A stretch of 64,000 nt of DNA from Gammaproteobacteria bacterium (GTDB lineage: Bacteria; Pseudomonadota; Gammaproteobacteria; Steroidobacterales; GCA-2729495). Shown piece after piece: positions 43,039-52,247 of this stretch. Below the pieces are notes generated by a model. The model did not search any database, was not told the origin of the DNA, and was given only the letters and a program-made list of their open reading frames with translations. A program made the translations under genes and the position numbers. The stretch's first letter is position 1. Each line of letters opens with the position of its first letter. Location: contig JAAERX010000153.1 of assembly GCA_024229935.1 (NCBI GenBank), positions 1 to 64,000 of the forward strand, in the 5' to 3' direction.

Positions 43039-43860
43039 TCAGGGTACCTGCGCCATCCAGGCACCATTCTTGAACCACTTAGCCTTTATTATTTCCAGTG
43101 CACCAGTAGCTGTTAGTGCCTGCATATAATTCTGCACCAGATTAATCAACAAAGGATCACCTGGAGCAATTGCGATACCAATAGGCTCAATCGTCAGCGG
43201 TTTATTGAGAGTAACGAAACCCGCATCTGGATTACGCAAAATACTGAGCGCACAAATCGGGTCATCGGCTACAACTGCATCAACCTTGTCATCTTTGAGT
43301 AACTGAATAGCTTCAGCATAAGTATCTGTTGCCGTAATAACAGGCTTGTTAAGTGCAGCTTCAACAAAGTCTTCTGATGTAGAGCCCTTAAGTACAGCAA
43401 TACTGCGTTCACCTTTGTTTAACTTTTCTGGTGTATTAATAGACTCAAGTATTTCTTCCTTGGTCAGGATAGTGGTAGCTGTGACAAAATACGGGCCCAC
43501 AAAAGCAACACGTATATTTCGTTGTACTGTTGCCGTCACTCCGGAAATAACCAAATCTATATCGCCATCCTCAAGCGCTGGCAGAAGTTTTACAAATGGC
43601 ATTTCAACAATTTCCATTGTTACACCCATTTCATTCGACAGCAGCTGGGCCAGGTCCACATCCATACCTATAAACCTGTCATCACGGTTCTTCATATTGA
43701 ACGGCGGTTGTGTACCCGTCATACCAATACGCAGTGTATTAGTCTGACTTATACGCTTTAAAATTGGAGACGTATTATCAGCTGCAGTAACTGAAGTAAC
43801 TGCGAACATCAGGGTTGCTATTGCAGCAACCATTTTGGTAAACCAAAAACGGGTTTTCAT
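43039..43860 (-). CDS. Periplasmic solute-binding protein (amino-acid/SBP family 3)
   Basis: A 273-residue exported protein with a signal peptide ending near TSVTAADN (residue 27). The SBP_bac_3 pattern is clear: NTLRIGMTGTQPPFNMKNRDDRFIG, split by the family core, then GMDVDLAQLLSNEMG, DGDIDLVISGVTAT, IAVLKGSTSEDFVE and DKVDAVVADDP. Such proteins deliver amino acids or related compounds to an ABC transporter or a sensor. No permease or ATPase gene is adjacent, so it is an orphan receptor or works with a distant transporter. An AAGGA site precedes ATG 43860. Confidence 0.88.
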   Translation of the reverse strand: MKTRFWFTKMVAAIATLMFAVTSVTAADNTSPILKRISQTNTLRIGMTGTQPPFNMKNRDDRFIGMDVDLAQLLSNEMGVTMEIVEMPFVKLLPALEDGDIDLVISGVTATVQRNIRVAFVGPYFVTATTILTKEEILESINTPEKLNKGERSIAVLKGSTSEDFVEAALNKPVITATDTYAEAIQLLKDDKVDAVVADDPICALSILRNPDAGFVTLNKPLTIEPIGIAIAPGDPLLINLVQNYMQALTATGALEIIKAKWFKNGAWMAQVP

Positions 43861-44001
43861 ATGTATGATTCCTTAAGAATTAAACTGCTTTATTAATATC
43901 CACACCAAGCTGATCTTCTGGTAGATATATTTTCTTATGTACAGGTCATTTACTTTTAGAGGTATTGGTCCAAGTAAACACAATAAGAGAATTGAGGCCG
44001 C

Positions 44002-44913
44002 CTAACAAGCTTGAAATGACTTTTCAGGGCTAGTGCCTACTGCTTCATGGTGCCCGACACCCTTAAATTTCAGCCAGGGGCCAACCAGCCCTTCACTTGC
44101 ACTCCACAATTGTGTAGCAGTTTTATGCTCCCAGTGTAACCGCATTATCCTGCGACCATCACGGCCTTCCCTGATAAAGAATTCACCATTAATTTCAGCT
44201 GCCGCAGGATCAGACGCAAGATATAAAGGCACCAGTGCGCCCTCTTCTGAGCTGCGCATCCCAGGACGCATACGTTCATAGGCAGATTTGGGGAAAACGC
44301 TATTAGTATGAAAGAAATTGGTATCAATCAAACCAGGGCATAAAGAATTAGACACCACACCTGACCCTTCCAGTTTCTCTGCCAGCAAATGGCTGAACAA
44401 TACATTTGCCAACTTAGAGTTTGCATATGCCTGCCAACCATTAAACGCCTGTTCCTGTTGCAAGTCAGAAAAATTAAGCCTACCACCACCTAGTGCAGTT
44501 GAAGCCACATTCACAATACGGGCAGGCATATTGTCTTTTAACGTAGCAATTAAATTTAATGTCAGCAGGAATGGCGCAAGATAATTAACAGCAAAGGTCA
44601 ACTCAAAGCCATCCACACTTAGCTGACGATGATCTGTTAAATGACCAGCATTGTTTATCAATACATTTAAATCTGGAAACCGATCACAGATATGCTCTGC
44701 TAATACAGCTACTTCTTCAAGAGAAGTAAAATCTGCCAGTACTGTATGCAAATTTGAATTGCCAGTTTCCTGTTTAAGCTGTTGCAGGGTAGCTGCTGTT
44801 TTATCGGGGTCACGCCCGTGGATAATGACACACACATTACTCCGCGCAAGAGCAAGTGCTGTGGCTTTACCTATGCCATCAGTAGCGCCGGTAACCAGAT
44901 AGGTAGGTAACAT
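44002..44913 (-). CDS. Short-chain dehydrogenase/reductase (retinol-dehydrogenase-like)
   Basis: About 303 residues. NAD(P)-binding motif TGATDGIGKA at the N-terminus, NNAG near residue 90, and active-site Ser in VNVASTALGG plus YANSK near residue 165. The extended C-terminus and HGRDPDKT acid/basic pattern suggest an NADP-preferring, lipophilic-alcohol enzyme. The ATG at 44913 has an AGGA site and sits directly before the first strand. The longer frame to 44955 would run through a palindromic operator and is rejected. Confidence 0.88.
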   Translation of the reverse strand: MLPTYLVTGATDGIGKATALALARSNVCVIIHGRDPDKTAATLQQLKQETGNSNLHTVLADFTSLEEVAVLAEHICDRFPDLNVLINNAGHLTDHRQLSVDGFELTFAVNYLAPFLLTLNLIATLKDNMPARIVNVASTALGGGRLNFSDLQQEQAFNGWQAYANSKLANVLFSHLLAEKLEGSGVVSNSLCPGLIDTNFFHTNSVFPKSAYERMRPGMRSSEEGALVPLYLASDPAAAEINGEFFIREGRDGRRIMRLHWEHKTATQLWSASEGLVGPWLKFKGVGHHEAVGTSPEKSFQAC

Positions 44914-44938
44914 AGATATAATCCTACATTTAAAATAC

Positions 44939-44955
44939 TTGGTATCTGATACCAA
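44939..44955. promoter_or_regulatory. Perfect palindrome between SDR and AI-2E exporter genes
   Basis: TTGGTATC-T-GATACCAA, 17 bp with 8-bp arms, in the 81-bp divergent region. The form resembles GntR/FadR-family operators. No such regulator is in the window. It probably controls the SDR gene, the exporter gene, or both. Confidence 0.6.
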
Positions 44956-44994
44956 TTAGGTGTAAAACTAGTTAGATGGGAGAAATACATCATA

Positions 44995-46104
44995 ATGTCT
45001 GAATCAAATCCACTCAATAATGTAACCAACCTGCGTAAGCCTGTTATTGAACTGGCCATCCAGCTTGGTGCTCTGTTTGCATTACTGTCATGGTGTTTTG
45101 AAATCATCAGGCCATTTGTACTGATGATCATTTGGGCAGGCATAGTTGCCATTGCGCTATATCCGGTTTTTGATCGCCTGGTCAAGATACTGGGTGAAAG
45201 TCAAAAACTGGCTGCAGCCATGGTTGTTTTGTTACTGATAGGTGTACTTGTTTTACCTACCTTCCTGCTAACAGGCAGCCTGTTAACCGGCGCAGAAATG
45301 CTTTCTGCGGCAGGTGAAGCAGGTCAGCTACAAGTACCTGCACCACCAGCCAGCGTTGCTGACTGGCCCTTCGTTGGCGATGCTATTTACGACTTATGGC
45401 AACGTGCAGCAAACAATCTCCCCTCTGTACTGCAAGATTTTGCGCCACAAATTAAAGCTACTGGCACCTGGATACTTGAAAGTGTCACCGGTACTGGCCT
45501 TGGAATTCTGCAGTTCATCATTTCATTTATTATTGCCGGCATCTTTCTTGCCAACTCAAGCAAGGGTGCTGGTGCTGCCAAAGCATTATTAACCCGCCTT
45601 TTACCAGGTCGTGGTGAAGAGTTTGCTGACTTATCAACCAGCACAGTACGTAATGTTGCACTTGGTATTGTTGGTGTATCAATTTTGCAAACGGCTCTAA
45701 TCAGTATTGGCTTTGTAGCCATAGGCATGCCAGCCATTGGCCTCGCAGCTTTGATTTTACTCATACTCTGCATCATTCAGGTTGGGCCCACCCTGGTAAC
45801 AATACCAGCAATTATTTATGCCTTTTCAACATTAGGAACAGGCACCGCTATTGCATTTACTATCTGGACCGTTGTCATGTCATTAATTGACAGTGTACTT
45901 AAACCATTGATCTTTGGACGTAGTGCATCGGTGCCCACCTTAATAATTTTTCTGGGCGCAATTGGTGGCATGCTCACTCACGGCATCATCGGATTATTTG
46001 TGGGCTCAGTCATACTATCACTGAGCTACAAACTTTATATGGCCTGGCTTGATGACAAGCCTGAGTCTGATGAAAAACAAGAACCTCGCGCTAATGAGGT
46101 CTGA
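44995..46104 (+). CDS. AI-2E family transporter (YdiK/PerM type)
   Basis: A 369-residue membrane protein with about eight helices: two pairs at the N-terminus, a soluble loop (residues about 110-160), then a long hydrophobic C-terminal block containing GMPAIGLAALILLILCIIQ and LKPLIFGRSASVPTLIIFLG, split by the family pattern. The family includes the putative autoinducer-2 exporter TqsA and Na+/H+ antiporters; the substrate here is open. It is divergent from the SDR gene. Confidence 0.85.
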   Translation: MSESNPLNNVTNLRKPVIELAIQLGALFALLSWCFEIIRPFVLMIIWAGIVAIALYPVFDRLVKILGESQKLAAAMVVLLLIGVLVLPTFLLTGSLLTGAEMLSAAGEAGQLQVPAPPASVADWPFVGDAIYDLWQRAANNLPSVLQDFAPQIKATGTWILESVTGTGLGILQFIISFIIAGIFLANSSKGAGAAKALLTRLLPGRGEEFADLSTSTVRNVALGIVGVSILQTALISIGFVAIGMPAIGLAALILLILCIIQVGPTLVTIPAIIYAFSTLGTGTAIAFTIWTVVMSLIDSVLKPLIFGRSASVPTLIIFLGAIGGMLTHGIIGLFVGSVILSLSYKLYMAWLDDKPESDEKQEPRANEV

Positions 46105-46255
46105 ACACAGCGGTCCATCCTGCAGCGCTGAAGAGAGTATATCTGTGGAATGATTGAAACCTGGTTTAATAAGCTCAAATAACTATAGCAATACTAACCC
46201 ACAGATTGCTATGAACATCCAGGTGCTATAACGAATGAAATGCACAAAAATAAAG

Positions 46256-46711
46256 TTAGTTACCTGCAGATTTAGCAAGCCAGCAATCCAGCTGATCAGC
46301 AAAAGCCTTACGGTCACTTTGACTCAGGGGTGGCGGACCTCCACCCACATCAACCGCACTGGCACGCATGGTATCCATAAAGTCCCGCATATTCAGACGT
46401 GCACCAATATTTTCCGCTGTATGTAGCTCACCACGAGGGCTCAGAGCCAGCCCACCTTTTTCTATAACCTCTGCAGCCAGGGGAATATCACTGGTAATCA
46501 CCAAATCCCCAGCAGACATACGCCGCACAATTTCGTTATCTGCAACATCAAAGCCAGCAGCCACCTGCAATGTTTTAATGTGCCGTGAAGGCGGTACCCG
46601 GAGAGGTTGGTTGGCAACTAAGGTAACCAACATTTTGGTGCGATCAGCAGCCCGGAATAGAATTTCCTTGATTACAACTGGACAGGCATCAGCATCAACC
46701 CACATGCTCAT
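46256..46711 (-). CDS. YaiI/YqxD (UPF0178) family protein
   Basis: A 151-residue PIN-like protein. Signature pieces are the N-terminal [43 protein letters not shown] and [19 protein letters not shown]. The biochemical function of the family is not established; nuclease or RNA binding is suspected. It starts 11 bp after the dbpA stop, with a GAGG site, so the two genes are co-transcribed. Confidence 0.9.
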   Translation of the reverse strand: MSMWVDADACPVVIKEILFRAADRTKMLVTLVANQPLRVPPSRHIKTLQVAAGFDVADNEIVRRMSAGDLVITSDIPLAAEVIEKGGLALSPRGELHTAENIGARLNMRDFMDTMRASAVDVGGGPPPLSQSDRKAFADQLDCWLAKSAGN

Positions 46712-46722
46712 CTACATATTCC

Positions 46723-48222
46723 TCAACGGGGCCTGACCGAAGCTCGTCGTCTCGCGATGCGCCGACTATTCTCCGGTTGTCCATCAACACGTCTTGCCTT
46801 GAACGCCCGTCCCTTCAGCTTACCCTTATTTAATTTTTTCAGTGCAGCACTAACAGCATTAATACTGACAGCCACATAAGCACAGCTATCAAAAATATTT
46901 ATCTTACCAACCTGTTTGCCAGTAATGCCATGTTCACCAGTCAATGCACCAAGAATATCGCCAGGGCGGATCTTCTGTTTCTTACCACCATCTATTTGCA
47001 GGGTCACCATTGCCGGTTTGACTGGAGATGTTTCAAGTAAAGCTATAGGCGGTAGTGCCGTGGCTTCAATAGAAATGCCTAATAATTTTTCCAGCCGGTT
47101 AACTTTATAACGTTCTTTATCGGCATAGAATGTCATGGCTATACCGGTACTGCCTGCTCTGCCGGTACGGCCTATACGGTGCACATGCACCTCATCATCG
47201 CTGGCAAGCTGGTAATTTATGACAGCATCTAGGGCCGCTATATCCAAGCCACGAGCAGCAACATCGGTTGCCACCAATACCGCCACACTTTTATTGGCAA
47301 ACCTAACAAGGGTGCGATCACGGTCATTCTGTTCCAGGTCACCATGTATAGCAAGCGCACTAAAGCCATGGCTACGCAGCGCTTCGGCTAATTCCTGAGT
47401 TTCTTTTTTGGTATTACAAAATACCACTGCAGATTCTGGCTGATGCTCCAGCAATAAAAGCCGCAATGCAGACAGTCGTGCAGCGGCATCATTAGTTATA
47501 TAAAAATATTGCTCAATAGTGTCACTATCGTGCATCTCCAGTGCAGTCACCCGCTCCGGCGCAAACATAATACGTCCAGCTACAGCCTTAATCTCATCCT
47601 GAAATGTAGCACTGAACATCAAAGTCTGCCGCTGTGCTGGTGTCGCCTCAACAATCATATCCAGTTCTTTCTGAAAACCCATATCAAGCATGCGGTCAGC
47701 TTCATCAAGCACCAGCATGTTCACATCATTAAGTTTTAGCGTGCCCTTACGTAAATGATCATCCACACGGCCGGGCGTACCAACAACAATATGAGCACCA
47801 TGCTCCAGAGACCCTGCTTGCGGACCAAATGGGCTACCACCTGTCAAGGTCAGGACTTTTACATTTGCCAGCGTGCGAGCCAATTCACGAATAGCATTGG
47901 CCACCTGATCGGCAAGCTCCCGGGTAGGACACAGGACCAGTCCTTGCACCCGAAATTTTTTGCGGTCCAGTTTTGCCAATAAACCTAAAGCAAATGCTGC
48001 AGTTTTACCTGACCCGGTCTTGGCCTGGCCGATAACATCCTTGCCTGTGAGTATTAGCGGCAGACTCTGCGCCTGAATAGGGGTCATCGCCACATACCCC
48101 AGTGACGTAAGATTCCGCAGAAGCTCGGGGCTCAATTTAAGGGCAGCAAAGGAACTCTGATTAGCAGAAACAGTCAAGATAAATCCGGTATATAAAAAAA
48201 TGTTGGTTTCAGGCACCAACAA
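46723..48222 (-). CDS. dbpA: ATP-dependent RNA helicase DbpA
   Basis: A DEAD-box helicase that acts in 50S ribosome assembly by binding hairpin 92 of 23S rRNA. The motifs are [35 protein letters not shown] and HRIGRTGRAG, followed by the DbpA C-terminal RNA-binding domain (MVTLQIDGGKKQKIRPGDIL then GEHGITGKQVGKINIFD) and a short basic tail. ATG 48222 adds about 15 hydrophobic residues not usual in DbpA; TTG 48177 would give the standard start. The C-terminal RGRAFKARRV region is Arg-rich. Confidence 0.93.
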   Translation of the reverse strand: MLVPETNIFLYTGFILTVSANQSSFAALKLSPELLRNLTSLGYVAMTPIQAQSLPLILTGKDVIGQAKTGSGKTAAFALGLLAKLDRKKFRVQGLVLCPTRELADQVANAIRELARTLANVKVLTLTGGSPFGPQAGSLEHGAHIVVGTPGRVDDHLRKGTLKLNDVNMLVLDEADRMLDMGFQKELDMIVEATPAQRQTLMFSATFQDEIKAVAGRIMFAPERVTALEMHDSDTIEQYFYITNDAAARLSALRLLLLEHQPESAVVFCNTKKETQELAEALRSHGFSALAIHGDLEQNDRDRTLVRFANKSVAVLVATDVAARGLDIAALDAVINYQLASDDEVHVHRIGRTGRAGSTGIAMTFYADKERYKVNRLEKLLGISIEATALPPIALLETSPVKPAMVTLQIDGGKKQKIRPGDILGALTGEHGITGKQVGKINIFDSCAYVAVSINAVSAALKKLNKGKLKGRAFKARRVDGQPENSRRIARRRASVRPR

Positions 48223-48329
48223 TTAGAGGCGGTATTAAGGACGTAAATCCAGATCCTTTGGGTGCAGTATAGGTAAAAAAGCCAGACCTTTAAATCAGTA
48301 ATTTATCAGTAAGATTCTTTACATACCAA

Positions 48330-49853
48330 TTACCGTTGACTACCACGCCGCCACCACCGGCGCCTTGGCTTTTTCTCACCAATATCAGACTTATGTGCTT
48401 CCCGGTAAATATCCCAGGCATCTTGTGGCAAAAGGAAGCCATCGCGGTACGTATCTATAACTGCTGATAAAGTCTGATGTACATAGTCACGATGCCATGG
48501 ATAACGTACCGCCAGCTCCGCTTCACTAAATGGAATAAAATTGCCATTAAGAAAGCAATAAAGATTAGGATTAAGGCCAGACCACACCCCTGTGGGTACA
48601 GCGAGTTGAGGTAAATGTATGCCACCCACCTCATTTCCATCGCTGTCCTTCTCGCTTACCAGCCGGCCCTTATCATTTTCTATCAGTGTTATCAGGCGAC
48701 TTTCCGGGGGGCTGCGCCCACTCTCTATCCAGTCACCAAGACGTGAAAGTAGTGCCGAATGAACATACTCAACCGGCAAAGTACTGGCATCCTCACAAAG
48801 AGGCCAAACTGACATCAGGCCCAGTTCATCAATATTCTGTAGTTCCTCAAAAATTAACTGACGAGCATCAACATGTGCACTACCCGCCATCTCATAGGTA
48901 CGCACCCAGGGACTGTCTTCTTCAGTCTGCCGGTTCACTTTCGAATTAAAAAACCCCAGCACCTCGGTACTTGTCTGAAAGCGCATAACAGGCGCCATAA
49001 CAGGTAATAGTGTCTTATTCCGAGGATCTCCACCCGGATTAAATTCACTACTTGGATTAGGGGGATTAGGCACCTTCGAGGCAAAACTACCTGCCCCTTC
49101 AAAAAAGCCATCAAATGCCATACGCCCATCAGACATGATCGCATCATTATGAAAGGAATTAACAAAGGTCTTAACGTAACCAGCCGATTGTGAATAACCG
49201 GTCAAAATAATACGCTCAACACCAAACCCTGCTAATGGGTTACTCGGCTGCGCATCTGATTTAAGCAATGCTGCAGCCTGACTTAGCATGTCCCAAATCT
49301 GACCGTCTTTCTGCATCTGCAGGTTGGCATAACGACTGTAGTTACGCAGAATATATGGCGGCCTGCCAAACTCATCACGTAAAAAGTTTACCGTAGTTGG
49401 CTTGCTGGTCAGCCCCACATATACAGCACCCTCTCGCATAATCATTCGTGCGCTGTAATGCCAGGTAATATCACTATCAAATCCACGCGTGGCATTCACC
49501 ACATCCAGATAGACCGTACCATTGAATTTAGACCTGTTGGCAGGTCGGCGGACTATCAGTCGGGTTGCATAGGGAAGATTTTCCTCAACTACACCAACCA
49601 AAGGACTCTGCGATGCATCATCAACATAGTCATAAATATTAGCTGTACCGGACAGCACATATTCATCTTCCACATAATTCCAGTCAGCCATATATTCAGC
49701 CTGACTAAGGAAGGGCACTGAACGTTCAGCAATGCTACCTTCTGTTACCGGCAAATACTCGGCAGCAGGAATTGCCACCTGGGCTGCCAATGGCAATGAC
49801 ATTGATATAAGAACAACAGTAAGCACCATCTGCCTAATATAATTATGCGGCAT
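48330..49853 (-). CDS. Secreted alpha/beta-hydrolase domain protein, second copy
   Basis: A 507-residue exported hydrolase, paralogous to the one at 15929. The signal peptide ends near LAAQVAIPA (residue 25). The nucleophile elbow is ILTGYSQSAGYV (Ser in GYSQS) and the candidate His is in AGSAHVDARQ near residue 323. Shared segments include EDEYVLSGTANIYDYVDDA and YATRLIVRRPA. The C-terminus ends in a cluster of Arg and Trp, as in the paralogue. The substrate is unknown. Confidence 0.8.
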   Translation of the reverse strand: MPHNYIRQMVLTVVLISMSLPLAAQVAIPAAEYLPVTEGSIAERSVPFLSQAEYMADWNYVEDEYVLSGTANIYDYVDDASQSPLVGVVEENLPYATRLIVRRPANRSKFNGTVYLDVVNATRGFDSDITWHYSARMIMREGAVYVGLTSKPTTVNFLRDEFGRPPYILRNYSRYANLQMQKDGQIWDMLSQAAALLKSDAQPSNPLAGFGVERIILTGYSQSAGYVKTFVNSFHNDAIMSDGRMAFDGFFEGAGSFASKVPNPPNPSSEFNPGGDPRNKTLLPVMAPVMRFQTSTEVLGFFNSKVNRQTEEDSPWVRTYEMAGSAHVDARQLIFEELQNIDELGLMSVWPLCEDASTLPVEYVHSALLSRLGDWIESGRSPPESRLITLIENDKGRLVSEKDSDGNEVGGIHLPQLAVPTGVWSGLNPNLYCFLNGNFIPFSEAELAVRYPWHRDYVHQTLSAVIDTYRDGFLLPQDAWDIYREAHKSDIGEKKPRRRWWRRGSQR

Positions 49854-49947
49854 TTCACTTTCCCTATTCTGCTTGCTCTTGAATGGCTAGTTTATAAACC
49901 AGCTCTTAACCTTTTAGTTCTTAATTTTGTCGTTTTTTATAAGGGTT

Positions 49948-49976
49948 CTGCTAACTACTATACGAGTTATTAGCAG
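49948..49976. promoter_or_regulatory. Inverted repeat upstream of second hydrolase
   Basis: CTGCTAA ... TTAGCAG with 15 bp between the arms, 95 bp upstream of the hydrolase start. No T-run follows on either strand. It may be an operator, but the wide spacer makes this tentative. Confidence 0.3.
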
Positions 49977-50060
49977 TTAATAAAAACCAGTATTAAGTGA
50001 AATTCAGCATAGCCTGACCTTCATTACTTACAGTACAGCTATGAGATCAGAAAATACCCA

Positions 50061-51428
50061 TCACATAACTCCATAGGCAAGCATAGCTTCAGCAACTTTG
50101 ACAAAGCCAGCAATGTTTGCACCTTTCAGATAGTTTACGTGATGATCACTCTCACGACCGTGCTCCTCACACCGAGCATGAATATCAGCCATAATTTCAC
50201 GTAGCTGTTTGTTAAGTTCCTCACGACTCCACGACATGCGAATGCTATTCTGAGACATTTCCAGTCCAGACACCGCCACACCTCCTGCATTTGCGGCCTT
50301 ACTGGGTGCAAATAAAATCTTTGCCTGCTGAAATATATCAATTGCTTCCTGCTCTGACGGCATATTGGCACCTTCTGCTACCGCAATACAGCCGTTTCCT
50401 AGCAGACTATTTGCATCATGAAAATTAAGTTCATTTTGGGTAGCACAGGGAAAGGCAAGATCACAAGGCACTTGCCAGGGCCGCTCAGCCTCATGATATT
50501 CACCACCGAACTCCTCGGTATACTCTTTAATACGGCCACGGCGTACATCTTTCAACTCACGTACCCAAGCAAGCTTTTCACAATTAATACCCTCAGGGTC
50601 ATAAATAAAACCAGAGGAATCCGAGAGCGTAACTGGCTTCGCACCAAGCTCTATAAGCTTATCAACCGCATACTGCGCGACATTACCGGAACCCGACACA
50701 ACAGCAGTCTTACCTTCAATATTCTTGCCATGTGCAGCAAGCATATCTTCCATCATATAAACAGTGCCGTAACCCGTTGCCTCAGTTCGAATCTCAGAAC
50801 CACCGAATGCCAAACCCTTACCCGTCATTACACCAGTAAAGGTATTGGCCAACCGTTTGTACTGACCAAACATGTAACTGATCTCACGATTGCCCACACC
50901 AATATCACCAGCAGGCACGTCTGTGTCCGGGCCAATATGTCGATACAGCTCAGTCATAAATGACTGACAAAACCGCATGATTTCACCCTCAGACTTGCCC
51001 TTAGGGTCAAAATCAGAACCGCCCTTACCACCACCCATTGGCAATCCGGTCAAACTGTTTTTAAAGGTCTGCTCAAAAGCCAGAAATTTTAAAATGCTTT
51101 GATTGACACTTGGATGAAAACGGATGCCGCCTTTGTAAGGGCCAATCGCATTACAGTGCTGCACACGATAACCACGGTTGATTTGCACCTTGCCCGTATC
51201 ATCATCCCAGACAACACGAAAACTAATAATGCGATCAGGCTCAGTCAGACGACCAAAGATAGCCGCCTCCATGTATTCAGGATGCTTGCGAAGAAATGGC
51301 AATACATTGATACCAACTTCATACACAGCCTGATGAAACTCTGTCTCCCCAGGATTACGCCGCTCAAGCCAGTCCATAAACTTGGGGACAATCTCAGGTT
51401 GATCAATCTTAGTGTGCCAAACAGCCAT
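50061..51428 (-). CDS. gdhA: NADP-specific glutamate dehydrogenase
   Basis: A 455-residue hexameric-type enzyme that makes glutamate from 2-oxoglutarate and ammonium. The substrate-binding stretch is YKGGIRFHPSV with MGGGKGGSDFDPKGKS, the catalytic region is DVPAGDIGVGNREISYM, and the nucleotide loop is VSGSGNVAQYAVDKL followed by SDSSG, which fits NADP(H) use. The C-terminus (EGANMPSEQEA then APSKAANAGGVAVSGLEM) is complete. Length is standard for bacterial GdhA. ATG 51428 has a GAGG site. It is monocistronic. Confidence 0.95.
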   Translation of the reverse strand: MAVWHTKIDQPEIVPKFMDWLERRNPGETEFHQAVYEVGINVLPFLRKHPEYMEAAIFGRLTEPDRIISFRVVWDDDTGKVQINRGYRVQHCNAIGPYKGGIRFHPSVNQSILKFLAFEQTFKNSLTGLPMGGGKGGSDFDPKGKSEGEIMRFCQSFMTELYRHIGPDTDVPAGDIGVGNREISYMFGQYKRLANTFTGVMTGKGLAFGGSEIRTEATGYGTVYMMEDMLAAHGKNIEGKTAVVSGSGNVAQYAVDKLIELGAKPVTLSDSSGFIYDPEGINCEKLAWVRELKDVRRGRIKEYTEEFGGEYHEAERPWQVPCDLAFPCATQNELNFHDANSLLGNGCIAVAEGANMPSEQEAIDIFQQAKILFAPSKAANAGGVAVSGLEMSQNSIRMSWSREELNKQLREIMADIHARCEEHGRESDHHVNYLKGANIAGFVKVAEAMLAYGVM

Positions 51429-51572
51429 ACCGTACCTCAGCTTTTGTTGGGGTCATACCCTAAAGTTTCAATCATGCTTCACCAGGTATCAAAATATAAT
51501 CCGCCACCAATGTGACACACAAAATACCAATAGATCCACACAAATTAATTAAACCCATTACAGGCCCTACTA

Positions 51573-52226
51573 TTACCTGAACAACTTGCCAATTCCCTGG
51601 CGCCAGAACTGCTCAATAATTTTTTTACGTAACTCACCAATACCTGCATTAGCATGTGGAAAAGGCCTGTCCGGAACAGGATGCCCAAGAAACTGACACA
51701 AGGGCTCCCAACCTTCAGTTACTGAATACACCAGCAATCGATCTTTTGGCACCGTAGCCTTAACCTCTTCTATATGCTGCTTGTACTGCAGGATGCACCT
51801 CTCCTCGGTGATCTCACCATCGAATACATAGTCAATTAACCGAAAATTCATATCTGCAAACTTTTTGAACATTGGCACAAAATTAAAATAACGGGTTTTC
51901 ATAACCAGTCTGAGTAACTTTGAATAACTCTTCCACCAGGCCTGTGCATCACGCACACTCAGAATAACCACTGCATCGGGAAAAGCTGCCATTAATTCAC
52001 GATAGAAAATACAAGAAGGAAAATCGACCGTTGCTTCATAACCAGAAAATAATGACTGCCAATCTATTTGCTCACCACGCAGAACTGCATCCCACTGTTC
52101 GACATGCCCCCGGTCATAGGATTTCATTACTTCCTGCATGTGATAACAGGGATAACCCAAACATTCGAACGCCTGCTGCAGTGAAACCGTACCAGTACGA
52201 CCGTACCCTGCACCGATAATTTTCAT
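51573..52226 (-). CDS. PAPS-dependent sulfotransferase-like protein
   Basis: A 217-residue P-loop sulfotransferase of the Sulfotransfer_4 type. The N-terminal GAGYGRTGTVSLQQA loop binds the 5'-phosphosulfate of PAPS, and VVILSVRDAQAWWKSY supplies the 3'-phosphate motif. A C-terminal GHPVPDRPFPHANAG matches the family end. It starts 21 bp after the stop of the flavin oxidoreductase gene, so the two form an operon. The acceptor substrate is unknown. Confidence 0.85.
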   Translation of the reverse strand: MKIIGAGYGRTGTVSLQQAFECLGYPCYHMQEVMKSYDRGHVEQWDAVLRGEQIDWQSLFSGYEATVDFPSCIFYRELMAAFPDAVVILSVRDAQAWWKSYSKLLRLVMKTRYFNFVPMFKKFADMNFRLIDYVFDGEITEERCILQYKQHIEEVKATVPKDRLLVYSVTEGWEPLCQFLGHPVPDRPFPHANAGIGELRKKIIEQFWRQGIGKLFR

Positions 52227-52247
52227 TACCAGAAACTCATTTGAGAA

